Made by a program: the position numbers and the translations under genes
Part shown: positions 8,570 through 17,422 of the stretch, in pieces
Position numbering within the stretch: the stretch's first letter is position 1
Layout of the letters: each line of letters opens with the position of its first letter
Assembly (NCBI GenBank): GCA_036832975.1
Contig: DAITQM010000008.1
Location: 1 to 64,000 of the forward strand
Source: DAITQM01 sp036832975
GTDB taxonomy: Bacteria > Pseudomonadota > Gammaproteobacteria > Xanthomonadales > Wenzhouxiangellaceae
Direction of reading: 5' to 3'
DNA: 64,000 nucleotides
The notes under the pieces: generated by a model
The model's database searches: none
Told to the model about the DNA's origin: nothing
What the model saw: the letters and a program-made list of their open reading frames with translations, nothing else

Positions 8570-9832
8570 ATGAGTGGAACCACCCTGACCGGCACGGCGA
8601 TCGGTATCGACGCCCTGGCCTTCGCCGGGCCGGCGCATTACCTGGAAATGACCGACCTCGCCGTCGCCCGTGGCGTCGATCCGGCGAAATACCTGCAGGG
8701 CCTAGGACAGCGGCGAATGGCGATCGTCACGCCGTGCGAGGACACCGTGACGATGGCAGCGGAGGCGGCCCAACATGCCCTGGACCGCTTCGCGATCGAC
8801 CCGGCCGAAATCGGCACGCTGATCGTCGGCACCGAAACCGGCATCGACCACAGCAAACCGGTCGCGGTTTATGTCCATGAATTGCTCGGCCTGCCCGAGA
8901 ATTGCCGGACGTTCGAAACCAAACACGCCTGCTACGGCGCGATGGCCGGACTCACCGCGTCGCTCGATTGGATCGCCGCCGGCCGCGCCCGCGGCCGCAA
9001 GGCGCTGGTCATCGCTTCCGATATCGCGCGCTACGGCTTAAATACCCCCGGCGAACCGACCCAAGGCGCCGGCGCCGTGGCGATGGTCATCGCCGCCCGG
9101 CCGCGGCTGGTCGAGATCGACTGCGAACGCACCGGCGATTACACCCGCCAGGTGATGGATTTTTGGCGGCCGCTGTATTCGAAATACGCTTTCGCCGACG
9201 GCCATTACTCGATCGCCTGTTACCTCGACGCCCTCGAAGCCGCCTGGCGCGACGCCGCCAATGGCGACCCGGCGGCCCTCGGGCCGGCGGCGCTCGCCGC
9301 CTGCCTGTATCACGTGCCGTTCGTCAAAATGGCCAAAAAGGCGCACCAGCGCCACCTCGAAGCGGCGCGTGGTGCGCCGCTCGATCTGCACAACGAGGCC
9401 GACCTTCAGTCCCTCGAAGAAAGCTACCGCAACAAATCCGCGCCTTATCTGGAACTCAACGCCGAGATCGGCAACATCTACACCGGCTCATTGTTCCTGG
9501 CACTGATCGACCTTTTGCGCCACGGCCAAAGCGCCCTCGAAGAACAGCCGATCAGCCTGTTCTCCTACGGCAGCGGCTGCGGCGCAACCTTCGCCCTCGG
9601 CCGGATCGCACCCGGCGCCACCGCCCACGCCGCGGCGCTCGACCCGGCGGCCGACCTCGCCGCACGAATCTGTCTGACGATCGCCGAATACGAAAGCCTG
9701 ATGAATATCGGCGACCGCACCGACGACGCCGAGGCACTCGACCCGGCCGCCTTCGGTCTCAGCGGCGGCCTGTACTACACCGGCACCCGCGATCATATGC
9801 GCCAGTACCGCGCTATTCGAAACTGTCTATAA
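8570..9832 (+). CDS. mvaS: Hydroxymethylglutaryl-CoA synthase
   Basis: Condenses acetyl-CoA and acetoacetyl-CoA to HMG-CoA, a committed step of the mevalonate route. The 420-residue protein has the catalytic triad in order: Glu89 in GTETGIDHSK, Cys121 in KHACYGAMAG and His246 in YHVPFVKMAKKAH. The motifs resemble the bacterial mevalonate enzyme of Gram-positive cocci rather than KAS III or polyketide beta-branching HMGS. Start taken as ATG 8570; an in-frame TTG at 8552 is possible. The gene stands alone, diverging from the arginine operon, with no other mevalonate gene in the window. Its stop overlaps the convergent downstream gene by 20 bases. Confidence 0.9.
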   Translation: MSGTTLTGTAIGIDALAFAGPAHYLEMTDLAVARGVDPAKYLQGLGQRRMAIVTPCEDTVTMAAEAAQHALDRFAIDPAEIGTLIVGTETGIDHSKPVAVYVHELLGLPENCRTFETKHACYGAMAGLTASLDWIAAGRARGRKALVIASDIARYGLNTPGEPTQGAGAVAMVIAARPRLVEIDCERTGDYTRQVMDFWRPLYSKYAFADGHYSIACYLDALEAAWRDAANGDPAALGPAALAACLYHVPFVKMAKKAHQRHLEAARGAPLDLHNEADLQSLEESYRNKSAPYLELNAEIGNIYTGSLFLALIDLLRHGQSALEEQPISLFSYGSGCGATFALGRIAPGATAHAAALDPAADLAARICLTIAEYESLMNIGDRTDDAEALDPAAFGLSGGLYYTGTRDHMRQYRAIRNCL

Positions 9833-11564
9833 ATATCGTTTCTAAAATCGCCTCAACCACTTCAACCGGCCCCGTGGCGTAGCGCCGAGTCATGTTGCGG
9901 CCGTCGTCGATAACACTCAGGACGTTGTAAATACCGTTCGCTATCGTGGCGGTGTTCCACTGGAACGAACCCGCGGCGGCGGATTGCGCCAGATTTTCGA
10001 CGATCACGCCTTCATTGCCGTTGAACGGCAACCGGTCGGGATCGAAATAGAGACTGATAAAGGGGTCGTCATCGTTATCGACCGCGTCCCAGCGCAGCGT
10101 GATACCGCCGGGGGAACGATGGAATGGCGCGAGGACGAAGCGATCGACACGGATATCCCGGCAGTTTTCAGGGCTCGGATTGGAGGTGCAAGCGTCGGCC
10201 ACCGGGAATTCGTGGGGATCGAGACGAATGGTCTGAGGTGTGCCGGTCCAGGCGGTCCCGCCGCCTTCGGTGGGGAAATCGGCCATATCGCCGACGCAGT
10301 ATTCATTCAGCCCTTCATTGACGACAATATCGTCGCCCGTCATCAGCGTCGGCGGGCTGTCGCCCCAGAAAATCCGGGCGATCGAACCATGACCGATATC
10401 CCGAGGACCTTTCACTTCCAGCGTGTAGCAGAGCATCCGGTACAGGGTAGTGTCGATCGGCGTAGTCGTGTTGAAGACAATCCGCGGATCGCTGCTCGTC
10501 GGCCGCCCGGTCAGGGTGCCGGGCGGGTTGTTGAAGCTGACGTTGGTGATATCGGGGGTGCCGGCGATATCGCCGGCGTCGATGTCGGCCCAGGAGTTGC
10601 CGGTTTCGACGATGCCGTAAGCCCGGAATGGGTCGCCGCGCCGATCAGGCGTCGTCAGATGCAGAACCGGCGCATCGTTGACCGCGAACGTGCCGCTGCT
10701 GAACCCGGTCGAAACGCCGTCTGTGACAGAGACGGCATAAACACCGGCTGGCAGCCGACTCAGATCGACCTCGGCGCTCGTGCCGTTGTCCGTTGTCGCC
10801 AAAATCCACGTGAAATCGCCGTCGGTGACGCCGACATCGTAGGGCCCCGAGCCGCTGTCATCCACCCAGGCAACCGTGCCGTTCGTTGCTGCCGAAGGCG
10901 CCGCGCTGAGACGCACCCAATCGATTTCGACATGGACACCGGTTTGGTTGGTTGGGTTGAAGCGCAGGCCGCGCATCAGTGGAAAGTCGGTCCAAAAATA
11001 ATTGCTGTTGGGACCGTAATCGAGCGGATCATTCAAATCCCAACCGATCACAGTCCAATCAGCGTAGGTTCCCGACCGTGCTTTGAGGATGCCCGCATCG
11101 GCCGGCAGGCGGCTCGCGTCCTCGAAAAATCGAACAATAAAGGGTTGATCGGTGGTCAGTGGTTGGCCGTTTAAGTCATTCATCCTGAGTTTGATCGTCA
11201 AGAACCGATAGCGCGCGGTGTCCATCGGGAACCGTTCGCCGCGATCCAGCCCGCGAAAAGCCTGCGGGAGGCCGGGATAGACCAGCCAGATGATATTGGG
11301 CGATTCGACAGCGTCGTAGGACAAGACGCCACCGGTAAAGGACAAGTTGGTCAAATTCCTTGACTCGTTGACGGCAATATCATCCATGCCGTTCATATCC
11401 CAAGGATTGCCGACTTCGTAGACGGAATATTCCTGCCCTTGCGTCACTCGGACTGAATCGACCGCGGGTTCGGTGACGGTGATGGCCGCCTGAGCGGCCG
11501 GCAGATAGAGCATGCACGCCAGAGTTGGGTACCAGCACGCGATCGACAAGCGGTCCATCTTCAT
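9813..11564 (-). CDS. Predicted secreted protein with a C-terminal IDSFE-type tail
   Basis: No enzyme family was recognised. The ORF of about 583 residues begins with a signal peptide ending in PAAQA, then has beta-rich, Asp/Gly/Thr-rich sequence that reads like consecutive carbohydrate-binding or Ig-like sandwich domains (repeats of WTVIGWDLND, IEIDWVRLS-like and DIRVDRFVLAP patterns). The last residues, TIFIDSFE, match a short acidic tail with a terminal FE that I associate with exported proteins of Xanthomonadales relatives; a sorting role is only suspected. The start at 11564 is uncertain because a dispersed repeat covers the upstream bases. It converges with and overlaps mvaS by 20 bases. 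Confidence 0.7.
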   Translation of the reverse strand: MKMDRLSIACWYPTLACMLYLPAAQAAITVTEPAVDSVRVTQGQEYSVYEVGNPWDMNGMDDIAVNESRNLTNLSFTGGVLSYDAVESPNIIWLVYPGLPQAFRGLDRGERFPMDTARYRFLTIKLRMNDLNGQPLTTDQPFIVRFFEDASRLPADAGILKARSGTYADWTVIGWDLNDPLDYGPNSNYFWTDFPLMRGLRFNPTNQTGVHVEIDWVRLSAAPSAATNGTVAWVDDSGSGPYDVGVTDGDFTWILATTDNGTSAEVDLSRLPAGVYAVSVTDGVSTGFSSGTFAVNDAPVLHLTTPDRRGDPFRAYGIVETGNSWADIDAGDIAGTPDITNVSFNNPPGTLTGRPTSSDPRIVFNTTTPIDTTLYRMLCYTLEVKGPRDIGHGSIARIFWGDSPPTLMTGDDIVVNEGLNEYCVGDMADFPTEGGGTAWTGTPQTIRLDPHEFPVADACTSNPSPENCRDIRVDRFVLAPFHRSPGGITLRWDAVDNDDDPFISLYFDPDRLPFNGNEGVIVENLAQSAAAGSFQWNTATIANGIYNVLSVIDDGRNMTRRYATGPVEVVEAILETIFIDSFE

Positions 11565-11568
11565 TACC

Positions 11569-11588
11569 TTATGCAACAATTGGGTTAA
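11569..11588 (+). repeat. Solo copy of the TTATGCAAC dispersed repeat
   Basis: TTATGCAACAATTGGGTTAA is a perfect 20-base match, in inverse orientation, to the left end of the 252-bp MITE-like element at 20855. It sits just upstream of the secreted-protein gene and at the edge of the polysaccharide cluster. Confidence 0.7.
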
Positions 11589-11597
11589 ACCACGGAG

Positions 11598-13007
11598 TCA
11601 CCGCGGGTGAAGTTGTCTCCATAATGACACCGGAAACTGCTTCCAGAACTGCCGTTTGATGTTCGCCAGTCGCTCCTTGAATACATCGGCTTCCGGGCTC
11701 AATGCAACACTGCGTCCCGCCGCGGTCCAGGCACCGAGGAGATTGCCGCGCCGCTGCCTGGTCACGGCGAGCTGATTCCACGCCCTGAAGTGTTCCGGAT
11801 CAAGGTCGAGCGTCCGGCGCAGAGCGGCATCGGCGTCATGGAAATTCGACTGGCAGAGCAGCGCAACCCCACGCTGGAACCAGAGTTCCGGGTTCGATCC
11901 ATATCGTTGCAGCAGCGCATCGCAGGACGATTGGGCTGACTTTGGATCAGACTGCCCATGGCGGCATAAGTTGCATAGTAATTCGACGGTTTCGGCGATC
12001 TGGTTATTCGAGAGATCGCAATCGGCTGTTGGGTCGAACGATCGAGCTGTTTCGTGTGAGTCGTCGATACCGGGACCATAGATGCCTTCAAGCCAAGTGA
12101 TATCTTCCTGGCACCGGGCAACTACTTCCGCTACGCAGGACGGCTCAAGTGCGAAGACCGGTCCTGGAACATACTGCAAGACGTTTCTCAGCACGCCGTC
12201 GGGCGGGCGGTCCGGATTGAGCGATCCGATGCCATTCCGATTCGTCGTGAGCAGCGGATAACGTGTATTGAAAGCAGACATGATACGTACCGCATTTCGC
12301 GACCATGAACGGTTCTTCAACCCGGAGGAAATCTTCTTGGACAAAGCGGGTTCGCCGAGTGCGGTGCAAAAATCCCGCAGCAGTCCGCCATTCAATAATG
12401 CTCCGTCATACAGGCGCAGGTCGTGTGCGGCCTTGCCGAACTGATCTAAGAACGGTTCTAACCTGCGCCGATAATGTGGGAACGGTGGATTAACTGATAG
12501 ATCCTCCAACCTCGCCCCACCCTTAATGGTTTCCTGAGCGGCGCTATTGATGTAGGATACAGGACGCCTGATATAAAAGATCAGCCGATAGCCGGAGACC
12601 AGCGGGTCGAAAAAATGCTTCAATCGTTCGACTCCAGCAGAGTCCAGGGTGCCGATGTCTTCTCCTGAAATCAATATCTTGTTATAGTCACCCGTGCAAC
12701 AGAGTTGTCGCAGTTGCGCGGCGGTTCGACGATTGAATTCAAGAATCTTTTCTGGTGTGTCCCGCCCCCGGCGCAGGTTTTGTACGATCTTTTCGGGTTG
12801 CGCAGAAAAAAGCGAGGTGATGGCGACGGAGTGGTTTTGCTCGAATTCCGGATACCCTATACCGCGGCGGGCCAACCGCTTTCTAGCGGCATACATGGCC
12901 GCCTGAATGGCCGTCGTTCCGGTTTTGTGCATGCCGATATGGAGATAGAGGTCAGGTTTACCGCGGCCGCGTCGCAGCGCTCTTATTTTTTGTGCTATTG
13001 GAGACAT
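11598..13007 (-). CDS. Sulfotransferase-like protein with C-terminal TPR region
   Basis: Likely transfers sulfate from PAPS to a glycan. The start at 13007 gives about 469 residues. Close to the N terminus LYLHIGMHKTGTTAIQ is the 5'-phosphosulfate-binding loop of the sulfotransferase superfamily, and IFYIRRPVSYINS resembles the 3'-phosphate-binding strand. Residues from about 370 on (NPELWFQRGVALLCQ, AWNQLAVTRQRRGN) read as two to three TPR units. The gene follows another sulfotransferase by 19 bases in the same direction. Acceptor unknown; modification of the polysaccharide made by the neighbouring glycosyltransferases is the natural inference. Confidence 0.8.
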   Translation of the reverse strand: MSPIAQKIRALRRGRGKPDLYLHIGMHKTGTTAIQAAMYAARKRLARRGIGYPEFEQNHSVAITSLFSAQPEKIVQNLRRGRDTPEKILEFNRRTAAQLRQLCCTGDYNKILISGEDIGTLDSAGVERLKHFFDPLVSGYRLIFYIRRPVSYINSAAQETIKGGARLEDLSVNPPFPHYRRRLEPFLDQFGKAAHDLRLYDGALLNGGLLRDFCTALGEPALSKKISSGLKNRSWSRNAVRIMSAFNTRYPLLTTNRNGIGSLNPDRPPDGVLRNVLQYVPGPVFALEPSCVAEVVARCQEDITWLEGIYGPGIDDSHETARSFDPTADCDLSNNQIAETVELLCNLCRHGQSDPKSAQSSCDALLQRYGSNPELWFQRGVALLCQSNFHDADAALRRTLDLDPEHFRAWNQLAVTRQRRGNLLGAWTAAGRSVALSPEADVFKERLANIKRQFWKQFPVSLWRQLHPR

Positions 13008-13026
13008 AATGGATCGCCGCACAATG

Positions 13027-13869
13027 CTATTCGCTTGCCCTGCACCGCCGGCGCAGTTGTTGGTGAATCGCGCCGTGGTTGATGATCGATGCATCCTGGC
13101 GGCTCAGTTCGAGCCACATTTCATAAATTTTGATTGCGAACAGCCGCTTTGCATAAGCGTAAATTTCCTGGTCGAAAGCGCAATACGGCCTCAACACTTC
13201 GCACAACGCCGGATCGGACGTGTCGAGCCCGTATTTCTGGCGCGATCGATTGACCATGACGCTACCGTCAGCCGGGATCAGACGAAAGCGCCATGAGAGA
13301 AAATCGAAGACGTCCGGCATACGTTCCGCGATGCCGACGAAATCGAACGCCTGCATGTTGCGCTTGGCTCGCGCCACCACCCCTGGAGCCAGCGGGCCGT
13401 TGACATAGGCGACCATGTAACGCGTTTGACAATTATCGAAAAAAGCAAGCTCGCGCGGCTCCAGTTCGCCGAGAAATTTTTCCAACACTCTGGGATTGGA
13501 TATATTGACCTTCGCCAGCCTCCTGGCGAGCTGTTGGACGAATTCGGGCAATGAGGCGAAAGCCATTTTCTGGCGAATATCGGTCTGGTAGCGCACCCAG
13601 GCCAAGTGCGAGACGAGTTGTTCCAGGGGCGAGCGCAGAACCGTCATGACAAATCGCTGTTGCCCGGAAAAATGTTGGTGCAGGCGCGGGTAAACAAGGT
13701 GAGCCGAAACGAAACGGCGGGTATCAGCCGTGGAATGGTCGGCAGTTTTGTCGCTCAGTAGATTCTCGGCGTGCAACAAGCAATTGTCCTTGCCGAGGCG
13801 CTCGGTGAAGTACTGATTGACGGCCGAACCGCCGGCTTTTGGAATATGAACGTACAGGATCTTTTTCAT
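13027..13869 (-). CDS. Sulfotransferase family 2-like protein
   Basis: A 280-residue protein with a phosphosulfate-binding loop at the extreme N terminus (ILYVHIPKAGGSAVNQY) and the strand MTVLRSPLEQLVSHLAW about 90 residues later, matching the carbohydrate sulfotransferase family (Gal-3-O/heparan 2-O type in animals, also found in bacterial capsule loci). It is followed by the larger sulfotransferase gene and preceded, four bases away, by a two-domain glycosyltransferase, so sulfation of the same surface glycan is likely. The acceptor sugar cannot be read from sequence. Confidence 0.82.
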   Translation of the reverse strand: MKKILYVHIPKAGGSAVNQYFTERLGKDNCLLHAENLLSDKTADHSTADTRRFVSAHLVYPRLHQHFSGQQRFVMTVLRSPLEQLVSHLAWVRYQTDIRQKMAFASLPEFVQQLARRLAKVNISNPRVLEKFLGELEPRELAFFDNCQTRYMVAYVNGPLAPGVVARAKRNMQAFDFVGIAERMPDVFDFLSWRFRLIPADGSVMVNRSRQKYGLDTSDPALCEVLRPYCAFDQEIYAYAKRLFAIKIYEMWLELSRQDASIINHGAIHQQLRRRCRASE

Positions 13870-13873
13870 TGCA

Positions 13874-15913
13874 TCAGCATCGGGGCATCATTCTCTCGGA
13901 GTGGAGGCTCAGATGCGGATTGAAATACGGGTCGGTTTCTGCCAACACCACGGCATGACGGAATTGCATATATCTCGCTTCCGTTGAAAAGCGCTTTTTC
14001 TTCTCAGCGGAATCCTCGTAGCCTCTGGAAATCGACTCTTTATGGTATAGCACGGCGGCCGGTTCGTAAATGTTGAGATACCCCTGGTCGCGGAGCCGGA
14101 TGCACAAGTCGATATCGTTGAAGGCGATCGCCAGGTATTGCTCTTCCAGTCCGTTCAACTCGCCGTATAACGATTTCTTGATCATCAGGCAGGCACCGGT
14201 CACGGCACTGACGTTCTGCGTGACGTGCGGGCGCGAAAAATAGCCGTTGGCGCTGTTATCGATGAGCTTGTGCGAGTGTCCGGCGACGCCGCCGATGCCG
14301 AGCATCACCCCGGCGTGCTGGATGCGGTTGTCCGGATAGAGCAATTTGGCACCGACCGCGCCGACCTCGCTGCGTTGCGAATGGGCCAGCATTGCACCCA
14401 GCCAATCGGGCGCGATGACTTCGGTGTCGTTGTTGAGCAGGAGTAGATGTTCACCGCTTGCCAACGTGGCGCCGAAATTATTCATGGCGGAGAAATTGAA
14501 TGGCTTATCGTACTTTTCGAACCGGATACGTGGATCGTTGGCACAAAGTTTTTTCATCAGCCGGTGTGTCGCCGCTTCGACACTCTGGTTGTCGAGGCCG
14601 ATAATTTCGTAATGATCATAGAGCGTCCGGTCGAGAATGGATCGGATGCAACTTTCGAGAAGCTTAGGCTTATCGCGGAACGGGATCAGGATGCTGACTT
14701 TCGGCCGGCCGGTAACTAAACGCTTGACGCGATAAGTTCCGGGTCGTTCACCAAGTTCGATCGTGGCCGGAATATTCCGCCGGCCGAGCGCCTGTTCCAC
14801 CGCCTTGCGACCCGCTTCCCACGGCGCGGATTTGGCGGTGAATGCCCGCGCCGTTGAGCCTTGGACCGCACGCCAATGGTACAAAGGTATCGGCACATGA
14901 ACGATTTCATTCGCCGTTTCTGAGGCGCGCAGCAGAAGGTCGTGATCCTGCGAGCCGTCGAATTCGCCGAGCAGTCCGCCGCACGAACTGACCAGCGACT
15001 TGCGGATCACGGTCATATGCGAGATGTAATTCTGGGACAGTAAAAGATCGGGCGACCAGGCGGGTTTGTAGTGCGGGTCGTATTTTTCTTTGCCGGCCTC
15101 GTCGATTTTGTCTTCGTCCGTGTAAACGATGTCAGCGCCGGTCTTTTCGATCGCCCTGGCGACTTGCAACAGCGCATCGGGTTCGAGCAGGTCGTCGTGA
15201 TCGACAAAGGCGATGTAATCGCCATCGGCAGCACCGATACCTTCGTTGGTTGCCGTGGAAATGCCGCCGCGGTTCGGGCGCCGGATGAGACGAATGCGGG
15301 GGTCACCTGCGATCGCTTCGAGCGCGGCGCAGGTTGCAGGATCCGTTGAAGCGTCATCGACCAGAATCAGTTGCCAGTACGGCCAGAATTGGCCGGTGAC
15401 GGAGTCGATCAGACCGGCCAGCCACTCCGGTTTCGTGTTGTGAAGCGGCACGACGACGCTGATCGCCGGCCGGCGCTGCCAATGTCTGATCTGGGTGTCG
15501 AGCCGGGCGCGTGTGTCGGGCGCCAGGTTCCAGTGCAACGGCCGGGGCGGCGGAGAAACGGGAAAGCGCCGCGGATAGGATAAGGATAGGCGGAAATCCC
15601 GGCCAAGAACCAATTCGTCAGGCTCCGGGGCGCGATCATGAATGGGCAGTGCGGCGATATTTTTCAATTCACCGATCAAACGCGCCGTGTCCAATTCGGC
15701 GGTCGATGCCGCCACACGCAAACCGAGCCGGCGCAGCAGATTGGCGATCGTCTGGCCGTAGCGCCACGAAACGGAGGCGAAAACGGATTTTGTGATCGTT
15801 TCCAGGCTTTGCACAGCGATTTGCAATGCGGCCAGGGATTGCAACTCGCCGGAGCTGGTTGGGCTCTCGGTGTTATGGTTTACCTTTCCCTGTTTGTCGC
15901 TTGACTCGGGCAT
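13874..15913 (-). CDS. Two-domain GT2 glycosyltransferase
   Basis: About 679 residues with two consecutive GT-A folds. After a roughly 150-residue N-terminal region, domain one has ISVVVPLHN, VDDAST and DHDDLLEP; domain two has VSILIPFRDKP and LLLNNDTEV. This architecture is common in O-antigen and capsule clusters, where one protein adds two sugars or alternates. Start chosen at 15913 (MPESSDKQ) because the ABC gene upstream ends at 15927, leaving 13 bases. Bases near the start are less GC-rich in codon use, as in the sulfotransferases. Confidence 0.88.
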   Translation of the reverse strand: MPESSDKQGKVNHNTESPTSSGELQSLAALQIAVQSLETITKSVFASVSWRYGQTIANLLRRLGLRVAASTAELDTARLIGELKNIAALPIHDRAPEPDELVLGRDFRLSLSYPRRFPVSPPPRPLHWNLAPDTRARLDTQIRHWQRRPAISVVVPLHNTKPEWLAGLIDSVTGQFWPYWQLILVDDASTDPATCAALEAIAGDPRIRLIRRPNRGGISTATNEGIGAADGDYIAFVDHDDLLEPDALLQVARAIEKTGADIVYTDEDKIDEAGKEKYDPHYKPAWSPDLLLSQNYISHMTVIRKSLVSSCGGLLGEFDGSQDHDLLLRASETANEIVHVPIPLYHWRAVQGSTARAFTAKSAPWEAGRKAVEQALGRRNIPATIELGERPGTYRVKRLVTGRPKVSILIPFRDKPKLLESCIRSILDRTLYDHYEIIGLDNQSVEAATHRLMKKLCANDPRIRFEKYDKPFNFSAMNNFGATLASGEHLLLLNNDTEVIAPDWLGAMLAHSQRSEVGAVGAKLLYPDNRIQHAGVMLGIGGVAGHSHKLIDNSANGYFSRPHVTQNVSAVTGACLMIKKSLYGELNGLEEQYLAIAFNDIDLCIRLRDQGYLNIYEPAAVLYHKESISRGYEDSAEKKKRFSTEARYMQFRHAVVLAETDPYFNPHLSLHSERMMPRC

Positions 15914-15926
15914 GGCCTGGCAATCC

Positions 15927-16649
15927 TTATCCAGATGGAATCGAACCTGATGCCCGGGCGCGCCGGCGCTGCGATTCCTGATAGGCGGCGATAATGGTGC
16001 CGGTGTCACCGGCGGCGGCGACCCTGCCGTCCTCGAGCCAGATGCCGTGCCGGCACAGGCTCTTGACCACCTGGGCGTTGTGCGAAACCAGAACGAACGT
16101 CATATTGGACTTGAGCTTTTCGCCCATCAGCGCCGCGGCCTTGCTGCGGAATTCATCGTCGCCGGCCGAGAACGCCTCATCGATCAGCAGCACAGCAGGG
16201 TCATTATAAAACGACGCGGCAAAGCCCAAACGGCCGACCATCCCCGAGGAATAGCTGCCGAGTGGATCTTCGAAAGCGGCGCCGAGCCCGGACAACTCTT
16301 TTACGGCTTCGATGTTTTTCAGTACCGCGCGTCGCCGTTTGCCTTGCAACATGCCGGCCATCACCGCATTTTCCCGGCCGCTGAGATGGGGGACGAAGCC
16401 CAAGTTGATGGTCAGGAGCGCGGCGCTACCTAGTGTGTTGATCACTTGGCCCTCGTCCGGAGCGAACACTCCGCTCAGCAGTCTGAGCAGGGTGCTTTTT
16501 CCGGAGCCGTTGCGCCCGATCACGGCAAACGAATCGCCTTGCTCGATGGTGAAACTGACATTGCGCAGGGCCCATTTGTCGCGGTGTGCGAACAGGCCGC
16601 GGCGCATGCTGTACCGCACGCCGACGTTATCCGCGCGCAGCTTTCCCAT
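15927..16649 (-). CDS. Polysaccharide ABC exporter ATPase (Wzt/RfbE/KpsT-like)
   Basis: A 240-residue ABC ATPase with Walker A GRNGSGKST, a GSYSSGMVGRLGFA signature typical of the polysaccharide/teichoic acid export family, and Walker B VLLIDEAFSAGD. The switch histidine is in LVSHNAQ. It lacks the long C-terminal carbohydrate-binding domain of many Wzt proteins. The ATG shares one base with the permease stop (TGATG), so the two are coupled. With the permease it should carry a finished lipid-linked glycan across the inner membrane. Confidence 0.9.
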   Translation of the reverse strand: MGKLRADNVGVRYSMRRGLFAHRDKWALRNVSFTIEQGDSFAVIGRNGSGKSTLLRLLSGVFAPDEGQVINTLGSAALLTINLGFVPHLSGRENAVMAGMLQGKRRRAVLKNIEAVKELSGLGAAFEDPLGSYSSGMVGRLGFAASFYNDPAVLLIDEAFSAGDDEFRSKAAALMGEKLKSNMTFVLVSHNAQVVKSLCRHGIWLEDGRVAAAGDTGTIIAAYQESQRRRARASGSIPSG

Positions 16650-17422
16650 CAGGCGACCTGTAACACTTTGGCGTAGACGATATTCAGCGAACGCATCAGC
16701 CGCAGCCCAAACCAAATCATGATGATCGATAACGCCATAACGAAGAGCATGGCCTGCCAGTTTGGACCCTGCCCATGAAGCAGGACCGCGCGGCTTGCAT
16801 CGATCACGTGGACCATCGGGTTGAGATCGAAAACCCACTTGTACCGTGCCGGCATCTGCGCCAGATCGAAAAAGATACCGCTGAGGAAAAACATCAACAT
16901 CAGGGCATGCGAAACCACGTTGCGCAAATCTGGCAAGAGAGGCGCCAGGGCGGCGATGATGAATGAAACACCGCAGATCAGCAACAATTGAACCACCAGC
17001 ACCGCCGGCAATTGCAGATAGTGCCAGGTGAGCGGCATGCCGGACAAGGCAAGATACACCGCCAGCAACGCGAAGGCAATCAGAAACTTGAACGTGTTGC
17101 CGGCGATCAGGGTCGCCGGGAATACCCACTTTTCGATATCCAGCCGCAAGATCAACTGCCGGTTCTGCATGATCGCGCCGCTCGAAAAGTTGACAGAAGT
17201 CGCGAACCAGCGCCAGACGACTATACCGATCAACAAGAATTGAACAAAGTTTTCAGTTCTTCCGGCACCGCGCAGACCGATGCCGAACACCATGTAGAAG
17301 ATGAGCATTTGCAACAGCGGATCGAATATCCACCATAAAATCCCGATGTAAGTTCGCCGCGCTTCCGCCTTAAGATCGGCATAAGCCCTGAACCAGACCA
17401 GTTCCCAGAGATTTTTCTTCAT
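16649..17422 (-). CDS. Polysaccharide ABC exporter permease (Wzm/KpsM-like)
   Basis: A 257-residue ABC-2 type permease with about six membrane segments; the N terminus (ELVWFRAYADLKAEARRTYIG) and the stretch around LPDLRNVVSHALMLMFFLSGIFFD are typical of O-antigen and capsule exporters. It is coupled to the ATPase downstream and overlaps the preceding glycosyltransferase by four bases. The pair marks the cluster as an ABC-dependent rather than Wzx/Wzy-dependent pathway. Confidence 0.9.
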   Translation of the reverse strand: MKKNLWELVWFRAYADLKAEARRTYIGILWWIFDPLLQMLIFYMVFGIGLRGAGRTENFVQFLLIGIVVWRWFATSVNFSSGAIMQNRQLILRLDIEKWVFPATLIAGNTFKFLIAFALLAVYLALSGMPLTWHYLQLPAVLVVQLLLICGVSFIIAALAPLLPDLRNVVSHALMLMFFLSGIFFDLAQMPARYKWVFDLNPMVHVIDASRAVLLHGQGPNWQAMLFVMALSIIMIWFGLRLMRSLNIVYAKVLQVA

